Origin: Phlebiopsis flavidoalba | Lineage: Eukaryota; Basidiomycota; Agaricomycetes; Polyporales; Phanerochaetaceae | DNA: 64,000 nucleotides | Assembly: GCA_035772785.1 (NCBI GenBank) | Contig: JAOCPU010000001.1 | Coordinates: 558,001-622,000 of the forward strand | Reading direction: 5' to 3' | Part shown: positions 12,778 through 33,349 of the stretch, piece after piece | Layout of the letters: each line of letters begins with the position of its first letter | Numbering within the stretch: position 1 is the first letter of the stretch | Notes under the pieces: model-generated | What the model saw: the letters and a program-made list of their open reading frames with translations, nothing else | Databases searched by the model: none | What the model was told of the DNA's origin: nothing | Translations under genes and position numbers: made by a program

Positions 12778-13200
12778 CCAAAATACTGTGTGTTTACGGG
12801 GGGGACGGACTATGGTCTGCCGCTGAGATGGGGCCAAGGACAGTGTGTACTAGGCGCGGCAGGCAGAGGATGTATAAGCACAAGACGGCACTTGTGGTGG
12901 TATTTCTAGTAGGAATGTATGCTATGTAACAGGATTCAGGAAGTCGCCCCCTAACGCCGCGTAGCCCCCGAGGCGAAGAAAATTCGTGTTACTGTCAGAT
13001 ATGTGCTGGTAAGTACACCATTTCTTCACATCTCTCTCAAATTTAATATATTGCTGTTTGTATGCTACATTACACTCCTGTATACTCATCCACTTTGTGC
13101 ATGGAATGATAGCAAATCTGGCGCTCAAATCTTTCGGATCCCCTGTACGGCCGCACAGGCTCACCACGAGCCGCCATCTGCGATTTGCTCGACCGAGACA
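12778..13200. other. Intergenic, nothing recognised
   Basis: A spacer between the Doa1 gene and the histidine-phosphatase gene, both on the plus strand. It must hold the Doa1 3' UTR and the promoter of the next gene. No TATA box, repeat or RNA gene was identified. Confidence 0.6.
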
Positions 13201-14152
13201 ATGGCCGCGCTGACGGTGTACCTGGTGCGCCACGGCGAGACGGCAGAAAACCGCGCGGGATCATGCAAGGCCACCTCGACACTGCGCTCAACGCCGCGGG
13301 GCGAGGAGCAGGCGCGTCGTAACAACAGCAGGCGTGCTCGAACGCGTGCGCTTTGCGGCGGCGCATTCGAGCGAGTACCTCGCAGGGGAGGTGGCGCGGG
13401 CAGTCCAGGTTGCGTCAATTTACGTGGCACACATGAGGTATTTGGCTGAAAAATGCAAGTAGACGGCGGAGGCGGTCCTGGAGAGACACCCAGGTGTGGC
13501 GCTGCAGACACATGCGGCGCTGCGCGAGCGGTGTGCGTCGCGTCTGTGCTCAAGCCACGCCTCGGCAGCTTACTTGGCTTTTCTGGAACCTCCATATATC
13601 TCCGCCTCGTCCTGCTGCCATTGACCTCATGCACGGATTTCCGCTCGATTTGGTCGTGTGTCTGTGCATCTGCGGCCGACGCCACGCACCGCAGTACATG
13701 GGCGACATGCAGGGGCGTCGCGGCGGCCGCCTGGCGCGGCGCGCTACCTGAGAACATGGAGCCCGCAGCGACGTTTGTCCAACGTGCAGAGCGTGTGGTG
13801 GACCGAGGAGGTCGTCCGACGAGGCTTGCCTCGGGCGGCGCGCGCGGCGGCAGGAGCGGCGGCGGCGGTGCAGGAAGGAAAATCGTGACCTCAGGCGGCG
13901 TTGGCTCGTGGCGCCGTCGGTGCTGGTGGTCTCGCACGGCGGGCTGTTGCATGTGCTGCTGCAGCAGTTGATAGAAAGCCGTCGGGTGGCGGTGGGCGCG
14001 GGCGTCGACGTCGGACCGATATCGTTTTGCGAACGCGTCGGTGACGGTGGTTGAGCTCAACGCGGACGGGCGGGGGACGGTCGTGTGTTGTTGCGGACAC
14101 GACGCACCTCGAGGACGAGCTCGTGGCGGCAAATGTGGATATTGTAGGCTAA
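13201..14152 (+). CDS. Histidine phosphatase / phosphoglycerate mutase-like protein
   Basis: Member of the histidine phosphatase superfamily. The ATG at 13201 opens MAALTVYLVRHGETAENR, carrying the RHG signature whose histidine is phosphorylated during catalysis. Further family pieces are RGIMQGHLDTALNAAG, then ALRER, and near the end SHGGLLHVLLQQLIESRR with the second catalytic histidine. The tail reads NASVTVVELNADGRG, then THLEDELVAANVDIVG and a stop at 14150-14152. The pattern resembles small fructose-2,6-bisphosphatase-like (TIGAR) or broad-specificity phosphatases more than glycolytic mutase, but the substrate cannot be told. The frame changes several times, for example around 13260. 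Part of the last exon is duplicated just downstream (14162-14189). Confidence 0.82.
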
Positions 14153-14317
14153 TTACTCGTCTGCGGACACGACGCATTTCGTAGGCTAAGTAGCTAGGCA
14201 GGGCGAAGGCAGTGAAATTAAACGGGGTGGCCTGTTTATGGCGGGCGCCTAGCATAAGATTAGGAGGCTGTGCATGCGTCACTTGCTATTCCACATTTGT
14301 GACGTTTGAGTTGGCCC

Positions 14318-14324
14318 ATATAAC
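14318..14324 (+). promoter_or_regulatory. TATA-like box upstream of the Ca2+/H+ exchanger
   Basis: CATATAA lies 66 bases before the ATG of the exchanger gene, a plausible distance for a core promoter plus short leader. The interval to the ATG is CT-rich. Confidence 0.45.
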
Positions 14325-14389
14325 TCACCCCAGGCCAGCAGCGGCCTCAATCCCTTTTTTCCAGTTTTTCGTTCTTTCATCCCACCACC

Positions 14390-16617
14390 ATGGCTTCCCT
14401 CCCCACAGAGCGCACCGCTCTGCTCAACGGCAACGGCAACGGTGCTGCTCGAGCGCTCGTCCTTTTCTCGACCGTCTCGCGCACTTTTCTCAAACCAGAA
14501 GACCAACCCGGCTGGATTGCATCCTACCGATTTTTCTTCTTTGGCTCTTGGCTTAACATCCTCCTCGTATTCGTACCCACTCAGCATAATCTCCCACTAC
14601 GCCGACTGGGATGCCGCCCTCCGTTTCGCGTTCAGCTTCATCGCCATCATGCCCCTGGCCGCTGTGGGTTCCATTCAATTTCACCCCTCTGAACAAACGC
14701 TCACCCGCATATATGCTGCCAGCTCCTAGGCACCGCAACCGACCAGTTATCGCTCAAGCTAGGACAGACGCTGTCAGGCCTGCTGCTCAATGCATCCTTT
14801 GGCAACGCTGTCGAAATCATCGTTGGCATAGCCGCCCTGGCTGCAAGGTGAGCCTGCGAACACACGCACGCCTCTCGCGTGGCCGCCGCCCCTGTCAGGT
14901 CGCTAACGTGCACACGGATCAGGCGAACTGCGAATTGTACAGACCTCGGTGAGCCGCCTTCTCTGACATGGGGCGCGTGATCCGTAGATTGAGCTGAACT
15001 GTGTGGTGCCAGCTACTCGGGTCTATCCTGTCCAATTTGTTATTGGTTCTTGGCTGCTCGTTCTTGGCAGGTGTGTTTTCGTGTTTGCGAGTGCTTGACC
15101 GCCGAACGATGTGCTGAACGACGTCCAGGCGGTCTGAAGTTCCGCGAGAGCAACTTTGAGGTCACGGCGGCCCATGGCGTGAGGTATTTCCAGTCGTCCT
15201 GCCTGCCAATTGACCACTGACACGCGCACTTGCAAAAATTTAGGTCGAGTTCCGTAAGTCTCCAGTCAGCTTGCTCCCACGAGATTGCACCCGTCTGACC
15301 CAGTCCTCGCGCAGCTCATGACTCTGACATGCATCAGTGAGTGCCAGCGGTGCACTCGGAAACGTGTCAATTGAATATTCACGCCATCATAGCACTCGTC
15401 ATCCCTGCGGCGTACCACAGCGCCAAAGTCCCGCGGCGGTATGGACGACTCGGACGGTTTGTATCATACCTGGCAGGTCGTCGATGGCAGCGACCTGGAC
15501 GAGCGGTCGAGTCGAAACCACGGCCTCCGTATCATCTCGCCGTGGCACCGCCATACTACTCCTCTTCGTCTACCTCGCCTACCTCTATTTCCAGGTACGC
15601 CTCGCACTGTCTTAATTTATACTGATCTAACAGACGGGTAAATCACACAGCTGAGGAGCCACTCGTACTTGTACGGACCTCACGACGAGGAGGGAAACCC
15701 TCTCCCGGAGCCGGAAATTGCGGAGGAAGACCGAGAGGAATCTCACATGAGCGTTCCTGCCGACAGCTTCCAGCCTTCTTCTTGCCACGGTCGTTAACAT
15801 CATTCTGCGACCCGACTACCAGTAAAAAGTTTTTTCAGCGACTTGAATACTTCAATCATCAGCTGAGGCGCTTTTCCAGTCGTTGGCCTCGATCGAGGAA
15901 ACCGCGGAGCGCTACAGCATTCCGAAGGCCCTTCATTGGTCTTATTCTGCTTCCCATTGTTGTACGTTGTCCTCGTGTGGCGGTATTCTTGGATCCGGAA
16001 CTGATGATGAAATTAGGCTAACGCTGCGGAGCATGTTACCTCCGTGTGGATGGCTATGAAGAAACAAGATGGAGCTCACGATCGGAATCTGCGTCGGAAG
16101 CTCGATTGTGAGTAGTGTTTTAATATGCGGGAGGCACAGCTTAACGGCTCCCGTAGGCAAATTGCTGCCTTTGTTGTGCCTCTGCTTGTTATCGTCGGGA
16201 TGGATGTGAGGTATCATCAGCTCGCGGTGTTTTCTTACTCGATCGCTGAACCACGTTCGTTTCGTCCAGCCACCCACATGAACCTGACGCTCTTCTTTGC
16301 CGACTTTGAGACTATCGTGTTGTTCGTAGAGCATCAGTGCTGCTAGTCAACTTCCTATCCAGTACGTTACTCTCCCCACCGCATATACGTACCCTCCTAA
16401 CGCGCTGCCATAGGACGGCAAGTCCAACTACATGGAAGGCCCTCATGGTACGTTCCCATCCTCTCACTCTCCGTAACCCCCACATTGACAAATCCCTACC
16501 CGCAGGCTCATCACGCTCTACCTCGTCATCGCCCTTGCCTGTACGCTACACTACTTCCACCCGCATTCCATTCCGCACGGACCTCAAACCATACACCCTC
16601 CAGTCTGGGTATCATAA
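14390..16617 (+). CDS. Vacuolar Ca2+/H+ exchanger (CaCA family, Vcx1/CAX type)
   Basis: Membrane antiporter that loads Ca2+ into the vacuole using the proton gradient. It starts MASLPTERTALLNGNGNG, a soluble N-terminus, followed by a first membrane segment (WLNILLVFVPLSIISHYADW). The first alpha-repeat reads LNASFGNAVEIIVGIAAL (about 14787-14840), with the acidic residue essential in the family, followed by QTSLLGSILSNLLLVLGCS. After a hydrophilic loop comes TAILLLFVYLAYLYFQLRSH and an acidic stretch. The second repeat follows: PKAFIGLILLPI, NAAEHVTSVWMAMK (16018 on), IGICVGSSIQIA, and the last helices near 16540, ending at TAA 16615-16617. Both alpha-repeats are present, so a full-length exchanger is encoded. 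Several short introns and a few frameshifts are needed. It converges on the GTR1 gene. Confidence 0.92.
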
Positions 16618-17136
16618 AAATACCACACGCATATATGCGCGCTAATACCCCCGCGAGGGGCTGTCGAGGCGCGGCCGACGGCGCACGGCGCATACTGCGA
16701 TATCCGCAGGCTCGCCTTCGCCCTCGCCCGCTGGTCGAAACCCTCTTCCCTCTCCATTCGATCCGACCGCTCATTCGCTTTCTTTGATTTGATTTGGTTT
16801 GACTCACTGCTGCTGCGATATCGCGATACCCACACTACTGTTGCTTTACGTCTATCATACCACCCTGTGCCACCTCCCTCCTGTATTTCCGCTACTATAC
16901 CTGCTGCTCCCTGAATAGTGTTGATTTAGACGTTGCGGCGCTTGGTACATAGACGACACGCTTCCGTGAAGCCAAGTCGATCATAGACGTCCGCACTCAA
17001 TACACGCGCGCGCCTTCTTCTCGCACGCTTCCATTGTTGGGCACGGCGGGCGTGGGGGTATATATATGCGTCGTGTGGCCACCGCCAAGAGCACAAAGGA
17101 GAGACACTCAAGAAGTGATGGTGAGGTCATACGTGC
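16618..17136. other. Intergenic between two convergent genes
   Basis: This spacer holds the 3' ends of the exchanger gene (+) and the GTR1 gene (-). It contains the palindrome GCATATATGC ten bases after the exchanger stop codon and an AT-rich tract TATATATATG near 17057. No additional gene is recognised. Confidence 0.6.
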
Positions 17137-18439
17137 TTACGTCGTCAGGCTGTCACTCTGCAGCTCCTCGAACTTTTGCGCGATAGCCGGATGTTCATCT
17201 TCAGCGCGGCCGTTTCTGGCGGTCCATCAGCAGAGCCACATGGAGAGGCAGGAAATGCGAAAACGTACACGACGGTAGGATCGTGCGCAACGAATAGCAC
17301 ATACGATCGTTCTATGGTCAGCTCGTCGAGCACCGCCGTGAAATACCGCAAGCTCCATCTCAAGCGTGTGGAACTCCTCGCGCACGCCGCGTACAACTCT
17401 GCTGTGAACGCTCTTGATGAGCTCACGCTCGTGCGCTCGTACCACGTCGCGTCGCGCTCGAGCGCATGCGTTGTCGGTTTCCTTCTGCTGTACCGGCGGC
17501 GAGCCGCTCAACGTGAAGTGGTGCGTGTGCCAAAGCTTGAGAGGGTCGAGGGAGGTGGATGCGCGGGCGAGGGTAGCGCGGAGGGTGCGCGGGCGCAGGC
17601 GGGGACTGTGAATGGTTGGGGTGCCGAGGTTGCGATGACGAGGAAGGTGGTGCGTTCGAAGAGGACGACTTCGGTCGCGTTGCAAGCAGCTGCGAGCTTC
17701 GCAAGGTGGGTGGTGAGTACGGACGCGTATTGGGATCAGGGTGTGTACTATTCGCGACCATGCCCTATCTCTCATGTTCGTATGCCCAGTTGAACCGTAA
17801 GACAGAGGACGGACCTTGTATAAGCTTTCGTCGTATATGCTCGCGTGCCAAAGACCGTAATCTCCATATCCCCACTCGCCTGCGCAGCTCCGCAGCCTTC
17901 CTCTCCAGCACAGGCCCCCTCGGTGGGCGCACCAGATCCATCTTGTGCACTAGCAAAAAACACGGCCGCCTCGGGGCTGTGACTTTCGCAGCGCCGCGAG
18001 ACACTCGGCATAGTACTCGAGGTCGCGCAAGGATTTGCTCCGGCTCTCGACCTCGAAGAATCGTAGATAAGCACGCCGACGTGCTAGGAAGATGGTTGAC
18101 TGCTGCGTCGACAGGTACGATGTGTCCAATGAATGCGTCCTGCCCGCCACAGTCCCATAGGTTCAAGATCAGGTCTCCCAGGAAGCGGGACGTGGTTCTG
18201 CTCGACGTACGATTGTCGCGACCCCAGGCGCATTATGTGTTAGTGAGGCGGGGTTGTTCGAGCTGTCTCTGTTGTGTTAGACTGCTGAGAGTGATATGAG
18301 TGTGCATGCTCACAAGATTAATGACCGCATCGACGTCTTTCCGCTACCTGACGCTCCCCATGAGGAGAACCTGTCGAAACGCGTACGAATGTGCCGCAGC
18401 CTCTGTGGAATGACAAGACAAGCCCACCTTCTTCTTCAT
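17137..18439 (-). CDS. GTR1: Rag-family GTPase Gtr1 (RagA/B orthologue), TORC1 signalling
   Basis: Small GTPase of the vacuolar EGO/Rag complex that reports amino-acid status to TORC1. ATG at 18439 gives MKKK, then after an intron VLLMG-SGSGKTSMRSLI, the P-loop. Switch I and its flank read RLGATI and VEQNHVRFLG, and switch II is LNLWDCGGQDAF (about 18130-18165). Further pieces are VLIYVFEVESRSKSLRDLEY, the base-specificity motif LVHKMDLVRPP (about 17930-17955), SVLCLTVQ and the roadblock-like C-terminal half (FEKIS-type region, EFHTLEMELAVFHAVLDELT, TYVLFVAHDPTV). It ends FEELQSDSLTT at 17137. The P-loop frame is broken by one extra base at 18352. G1, G3 and G4 motifs match RagA/Gtr1 rather than RagC/Gtr2. 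Confidence 0.9.
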
Positions 18440-19912
18440 TATGTTCTGCGTGAATAATACGCGAGCTGAAGAGTGTTTAAGTGTTCGCTTTACCCGCAGA
18501 TGGATAATGCACAAGATGCGCCGAGAGTGTGGTGAAGAGCTGAAAGCAAGGCATGGCCGGGGCTCTCAAGCCGAGCCGAGCATCCTAGGGTCCTACGGAC
18601 GGGCGCCTGCACTGATGATGTTGCGAATCGGGTAATTTGGAGATAGGAGTTCATCGGGATCATAGAATATGGACACGCGTCGGGTGCTCGCGAAGCTATT
18701 TTGAAGCCTGACGCTTCAATTAAATTCAGTCTTGTAGTATCTACATGCAAGATTTACTCGTTGACACTCCATGCCTCTCACGTCGACTTTTTGAATGCAA
18801 CCATAGTCGGCTTGGTCCACGAGTGGCTTGCAAGTTGCGTGAGCCTGTGGCCAAAGCGTCGCGCGCTACCGAAGTCGTAAGCGCCCTGGCCTGAATCCTC
18901 GTTGACATGTCGGAATCTGTACAGTAAAGGTCTAAGAGGTTTAGTAGCCTGCATAGGTTGATGGATAGAGCTCATCAGCTATTCTGAGCCAGTCTAGAGG
19001 GTGTTGTATGTGTCAGTGTCTGCGCAGGAAGTAAACAAGAATACCGGGGGCCGTTCGATGGCCACAACGAGAGTTGGTGGAAGATAAAATTTCTTGGTAT
19101 CAAAACACAAGCTAATGCAGAGCTGAGTGTAGCCACAATGAATTTGAGGCGAAATATCCACAGTCGAGAGTGCTAGAGCAATGTCATTGGGAATGCCGAC
19201 CCAGCGGTTTGTGAACGGGCGCTACGTGCTAACATTTGTACTTGTTTTGTTCGGGGGGGTCTCACAGTGGTCTCACCCCTTTAGACAGGATATGCTCGCT
19301 TCGCTCGCAATAACGAACTTGATGATCCAAGTTCATTCGAGTTCTCGTTGACCATAGATCATACGTGGTATCGAGGTAGACTTGTATAACTGTCTGAGGT
19401 AATATGTAGTGCTCGCCATTATCTCTCTCGAATTTCTAGCGGATTACTTCGCAAAAGAATTCGTACGGACGTCTCTTTCACTGGCTACTGCCATCCAACT
19501 CGGAGCATTGCATAAACACGATCCTGGCTGGCTTCAAAACATCTCAACCAAAAGACACCGACATGTACGATTGTCTCAAACCTATGCGCCTCAAAGGGAC
19601 CGGGACACAACCGCTGATTTCTAAATCGGCATTTGGTATCAAGTGACATATGCCGGCCGTCGCCGGGATATACGCCACAGAACGCAGAGTCAGTCATACT
19701 ACCCATCCTCACCGTACCCTTTCGCTGAGACCCTAGCAAGCCATCGAGAACGAACAATGAATCAGCCCGAGAGTCGTACAATAGCCGATCGGTATTACTC
19801 TCTCGCTCCTCGTCCTGATAGAAAGGCGATTATCGTCCACATATAAGGAGTGGCTGCATTATGAGCGGATAAAACACTTCGACACGCTCAATCCTCCATC
19901 TGCATCTTAGCA
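18440..19912. other. Intergenic, no recognised gene
   Basis: About 1.5 kb upstream of GTR1 (-) and of the short-chain dehydrogenase (+), so it probably holds both promoters in divergent arrangement. Only short open frames exist and none resembles a known family. I see no repeat structure. Confidence 0.6.
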
Positions 19913-20965
19913 ATGTCTTCCATAGTATGGCTAGGTACGCACTATGTTGTTTGTCCATCCTCAGCGGACGACCCTTAAGCTAACCCTCTTCACCAGTGAC
20001 CGGCTCTTCGTCAGGCTTCGGCCGTGCCATGACAGAATATGCGCTGTCAAAAGGCGAGAAGGTCGTCGCCACCCTCCGCAAGCCCGCCGACATCGCGGAT
20101 CTTCAGCAAGAAATACACCGACACCCAGCTCTTGGTGGTTCAGCTGGACGTCACCGACCCACAGGCTATCCTCAGCGCCTTCAGCAAGGGAAAGGAGGCG
20201 TTTGGCCGCATTGATGTTGTATTCAACAATGCAGGATGGTCTGCGGCGGGTGAAGTCGAGGGCACGCCCGACGAGATCGGGAGACAGCTGTTCGAGATCA
20301 ACTTTTGGGGCGCCACGAATGTGTCGAAGGAGGCCGTGAGGTTCTTCAGAGAGGAGAATCCCGCCGGTGCAGGAGGCAAGCTGCTCGTCGTAAGCTCGTT
20401 TGTGGGTATTAAGCCGGTGCCGATTGGTGGTTACTACAGCGCAAGCAAGCATGGTGAGTCCCACCGAAAGTTCTTCTCGGCCTGTATGCTCATCGGAGCA
20501 TGTAGCGTTGGAGGGAGTGACACAATGCCTCAACGAAGAGATAGATCCTAAATGGAACATCAAGGTAAATATTTCTCAACAATTTCTAGACATACGCGCC
20601 ACTCACCGCCTGCAAGATCACCAGCATCCTCCCTGGTCGGTTCCGTACGTCGGTTATGCAAAAAGGCTTCCTCGCACCCACAGCACCCTGCATACACCGA
20701 GCCCACCACGCCCGCCGCCCTTGTTCGGGGTGCCGTCGCGGCGGCGGCATCTCCTGAATTCAAGATGAACGACGTGAACAAGGGTGTCCGCAAAATCTTC
20801 GAGATCTCAGAACTTCCTAGCCCTCCGTACAGAGTGGTACTTGGGAATGACGCTGTGGGTTCGTGCAGGCTCAGCTTGACTATTTGAAGGGACATCTGGA
20901 AGGGTCGGCAGTTTGGAGTGCCGGTGTGGAAGAGGATTGAAGGTAATAGCCTTCCGCGATGCTAG
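19913..20965 (+). CDS. Short-chain dehydrogenase/reductase (classical SDR)
   Basis: NAD(P)-dependent oxidoreductase of unknown substrate. ATG at 19913 gives MSSIVWL, and removing the 62-nt intron 19935-19996 joins it to VTGSSSGFGRAMTEYAL, the glycine-rich dinucleotide-binding motif. Next come LLVVQLDVTDPQAI, the NNAG motif (FNNAGWSAAGEVEGTP), INFWGATNVSKEAVRFFREE and VVSSFVGIKPVPIGGYYSAS with the catalytic Ser and Tyr-x-x-x-Lys (about 20390-20450). After an intron the frame continues LEGVTQCLNEEIDP and ITSILPGPFRTS. The C-terminus reads KIFEISELPSPPYRVVLGND, then VPVWKRIE. The overall layout resembles fungal SDRs annotated near retinol or ketoacyl reductases. The stop position is approximate. 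Confidence 0.87.
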
Positions 20966-21944
20966 CTATGCTGGGTTACGGTAAACGAATGATCTATAGC
21001 TCTATCAGAATTGGTCAAAGTTAAATTCCACGATGAAAGTCGCCGGGCCATGCGTGTACAATATTACCGCAATGATTAGAACGAGCTGACAAAAATCAAC
21101 TCAAACATTCCGTGGACGTATTGCTGAAAGCAGAAGTTACAACAGGACCCCGGCCCGGCTGAAAGCGACGTGCGTCGCGAGTCCCATGCTCAGTTCGTTG
21201 ATTCTCGTTCAACACGCCACACACGTGACACGACCCCAGCGACACATAAATAGAGGCCTCCCCGGCCTGTTCTCAGTAAGAGCTTCCGCCTCGGGCTCTA
21301 CCAGCTAGATCCACCCGGGTCTAGTTGGGCGTGGTCGCTGGAGGGGGTCGGGAGTGGGTAACTACCGTTTTCTGTCCAGGGGGCACTGGGGGTCGGCGTC
21401 GGTCCTCGTCGGTGCATTCGCACTGGCGGGACGGTCGGGTGTCTTGGGCAGTGGGCCCCCACTTTCCCCGCCCACAGGGTGCTCGTCATCCTGGCCTCAG
21501 TTCAAGGTAATCATGTTTCTTCTCGAGGCATGGGCGTGGACCTCTTCGTGGTCTTCGAGACGAGTAGTTTTCGAGCACACGCTCGAGAGCGAAACCAACG
21601 CGCGCCACCTTTTCGTCTTTTGCTACTGTGCATGAGTAAGCTTCACATCACTACCCGGACTCCTCGCATATTGACTGTGATGTCTTAGGTTGCATTTTGA
21701 GTCATCGAGTTGCGACAAACACCAGGTAGGTCGGCGTAGGTACTAGGTATTAGTTATTAAACACCGTTTTCTCTTGTACTTGCCTGGGCACACATGAATA
21801 CAAGGCTTTGGGAGCTCACGGCGTTTTTGTGACCACTAATGACGCGGAAATGCGTGAACGTAAATTGAAAACAGCGGAGGCGTTTGAAGATGGCGAAGAG
21901 GAGATGATACATATATGAGACGGGCCACCACCATCCGTGGTCCT
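20966..21944. other. Intergenic with a TATA-like box, no recognised gene
   Basis: This lies between the 3' end of the SDR gene and the 3' end of the STT4 gene. A TATA-like ATAAATA sits at 21246-21252 on the plus strand, followed by a GC-rich stretch with short open frames (21325-21688). It could promote a short transcript, but no protein family is recognised. Confidence 0.5.
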
Positions 21945-31461
<9,517 letters not shown>

Positions 31462-31875
31462 AACGATGACTTGGCGTGGCTCGAGTCATATCAGAGTGAC
31501 AGGTTTATGGGGTAAGCTCGCCCCTTGTATCCGGGTTAATGGCTACAGATTTGTATTTCTATTTCGCATTTCCTTTACATGTTATACATTTGGTCCATTT
31601 CCTCCGTTTGTCTAGCACGTCTCGTCTAGAATTTGCCCTCAGCCCATCTGCGACTCGAGTTCATCGATGCCATCGACTCGACGGCAGCAGTGGCCCCAGT
31701 CCTCTCCGTGTGATTGTGACCCTTGTCCGCGTCCCCGTCACAATACCCGCTCTCTCCAACGCTTGATCATTCCGCTGATGAGCGTCAGTGGACCAGGCAC
31801 ACGACCGACATGATGACAAAGGTGAGTCCCAGTATAGTCGAGTGTTACTCAGGTCGATGAGCGCATGCGACATAC

Positions 31876-32131
31876 AGCTTTCGCAGATGTACTCGAAGTG
31901 CATGTTCACATGGTCGGACCCCAGTTGATTGAGAACTCCAATAAGCAATGACGGCATCAAAGGGTTGGCTGGGCCCTTCATGGTCCCACCGGGGCAACCG
32001 GTTGAGACGATGTCTGTCCTAGAAGAGAGTGGGTGCTGGACGCCCGAGGTGTATTGGAGCCGAAGTTTAACCCAGGCGCCGAGGAATGTGGCGGTGAGAC
32101 TGTTGTGGCCACCCAGTGTTTGTAATAGGTG
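31876..32131 (-). CDS. Exon of an unidentified protein
   Basis: A single 256-nt stretch on the minus strand is open in one frame and bounded by good splice sites: it is preceded by CCGGCTAG and followed by GTATGTCG. It reads HLLQTLGGHNSLTATFLGAW, then KLRLQYTSGVQHPLSSRTDI, then GGTMKGPANPLMPSLLIGVL and NQLGSDHVNMHFEYICES. This looks like real protein, with helix-compatible spacing and no low-complexity content, but I cannot name the family. Candidate flanking exons (GHHIADVEDLYGVIELKQHM upstream near 32300, RNDQALERAGIVTGTRTRV downstream near 31750) are much less certain. It lies just upstream of the STT4 start on the same strand but is not recognisably part of Stt4. Confidence 0.45.
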
Positions 32132-33349
32132 CTAGCCGGGTCCCCTATTGGACTCTGAGGTGTGTATGAGTATATGTTCACGCAGTTCATATCCAGTCTA
32201 ATCAAACGTGCTCTGATCAATCACAAAGGAAGCTCGTAGGCTCCAGAGCAACAGAGACTGCTACAACCATATGTTGCTTGAGCTCTATTACTCCGTACAG
32301 ATCCTCAACGTCAGCGATGTGGTGCCCAGTGACCAGTCAGACTATCGCACTGACATCATTGTTGCCATCTAGAGTGTAACGATGGCGGCTACTAGGAGAT
32401 TCTGAAGACGTTCCGAGCTTTTGTTTGGTGGGTGCAGGATGGACGGGGAACCTTGGATGTGAGCTCATCGCTCGACGCGCATGGGCAGGGAGCGGTGCCA
32501 GGCTGTTCAGGTAGAAACGACCATTTACACCGTTGACTTATGTTTTGCGACTGACTTGCTTTTTGATGATGTCTGACCCATCGGCTTGCGCGCTGAAGCG
32601 AAAGTTCACGCTTTCTGGTCTCCCCTGTGAGTTCCTCGTCGCGCGGTTGCGAGGAAGGGGAACAGAGTACGACCTCTGGATCTCTGGTATACTACATTCT
32701 ATCAGGTTTGAAGCAATTATGGTCATATGGAGAATTAAAGTAAATGGCTCGGAGGGAGGGCCAAGGTCTGCTCTGGCGTCAATTTTGAGCCAGGGCGTAT
32801 CACCGTAACGTTATTCGAACCGAGTTTCTCATAACTGAAATTGTGCATTCAGCAGACTTATACTCTCATTTATTTCACTTTCCTTCGGAAGCAGTCACAC
32901 ATCACCAAGGCTGCAGAGGCTGTCACAAACAAGCGCATCCTAGGCAAGGAAGTAGTCTGAGACTCGTGCTCACATAGGATGGGCACGTCGAAGCACAAGG
33001 TGCCACCCTTGGACGAGGTTCGGGCAACATGTGTGAAATAGCCTTGCAAGTTCGCTTCCTCCGTGCGATTTATTCTACCCCATTACATCCTTGCCATAAT
33101 GCGATAACTGAACATCCTGTCAGAAGAATATTAAGTTGGGCCATGCAGCTCCAAAAATCAATCGATCTTTAGTAGTGACTTGCTGACTTCAGGATCGAGT
33201 TGTCGTCACCTCGCAGTTCCACTGTAGCCTAGACATAGATGTCCTTGATTTACACCTTTCACTCAGGACTCCTCAAGCTGTCGAGATGATCTGTTTTCTT
33301 TCTTTTTTTTTCTGCTTCCACCCATTAAAACCCAGCGAAAGAAGACAGG
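32132..33349. other. No confidently recognised gene
   Basis: The stretch is gene-poor, with a short open frame at 32533-32808 that matches nothing I know. The segment 32260-32375 is open on both strands, so the coding strand, if any, cannot be decided. Position 33297-33312 is a T-rich tract just before the Srp40-like gene. Confidence 0.5.

Noticed and set aside
13161..14282. 373-codon open frame on the minus strand
   Set aside because: It lies antisense to the histidine-phosphatase gene, whose plus-strand frames carry the RHG and second-histidine motifs; the minus-strand product is low-complexity Pro/Arg/Ala.
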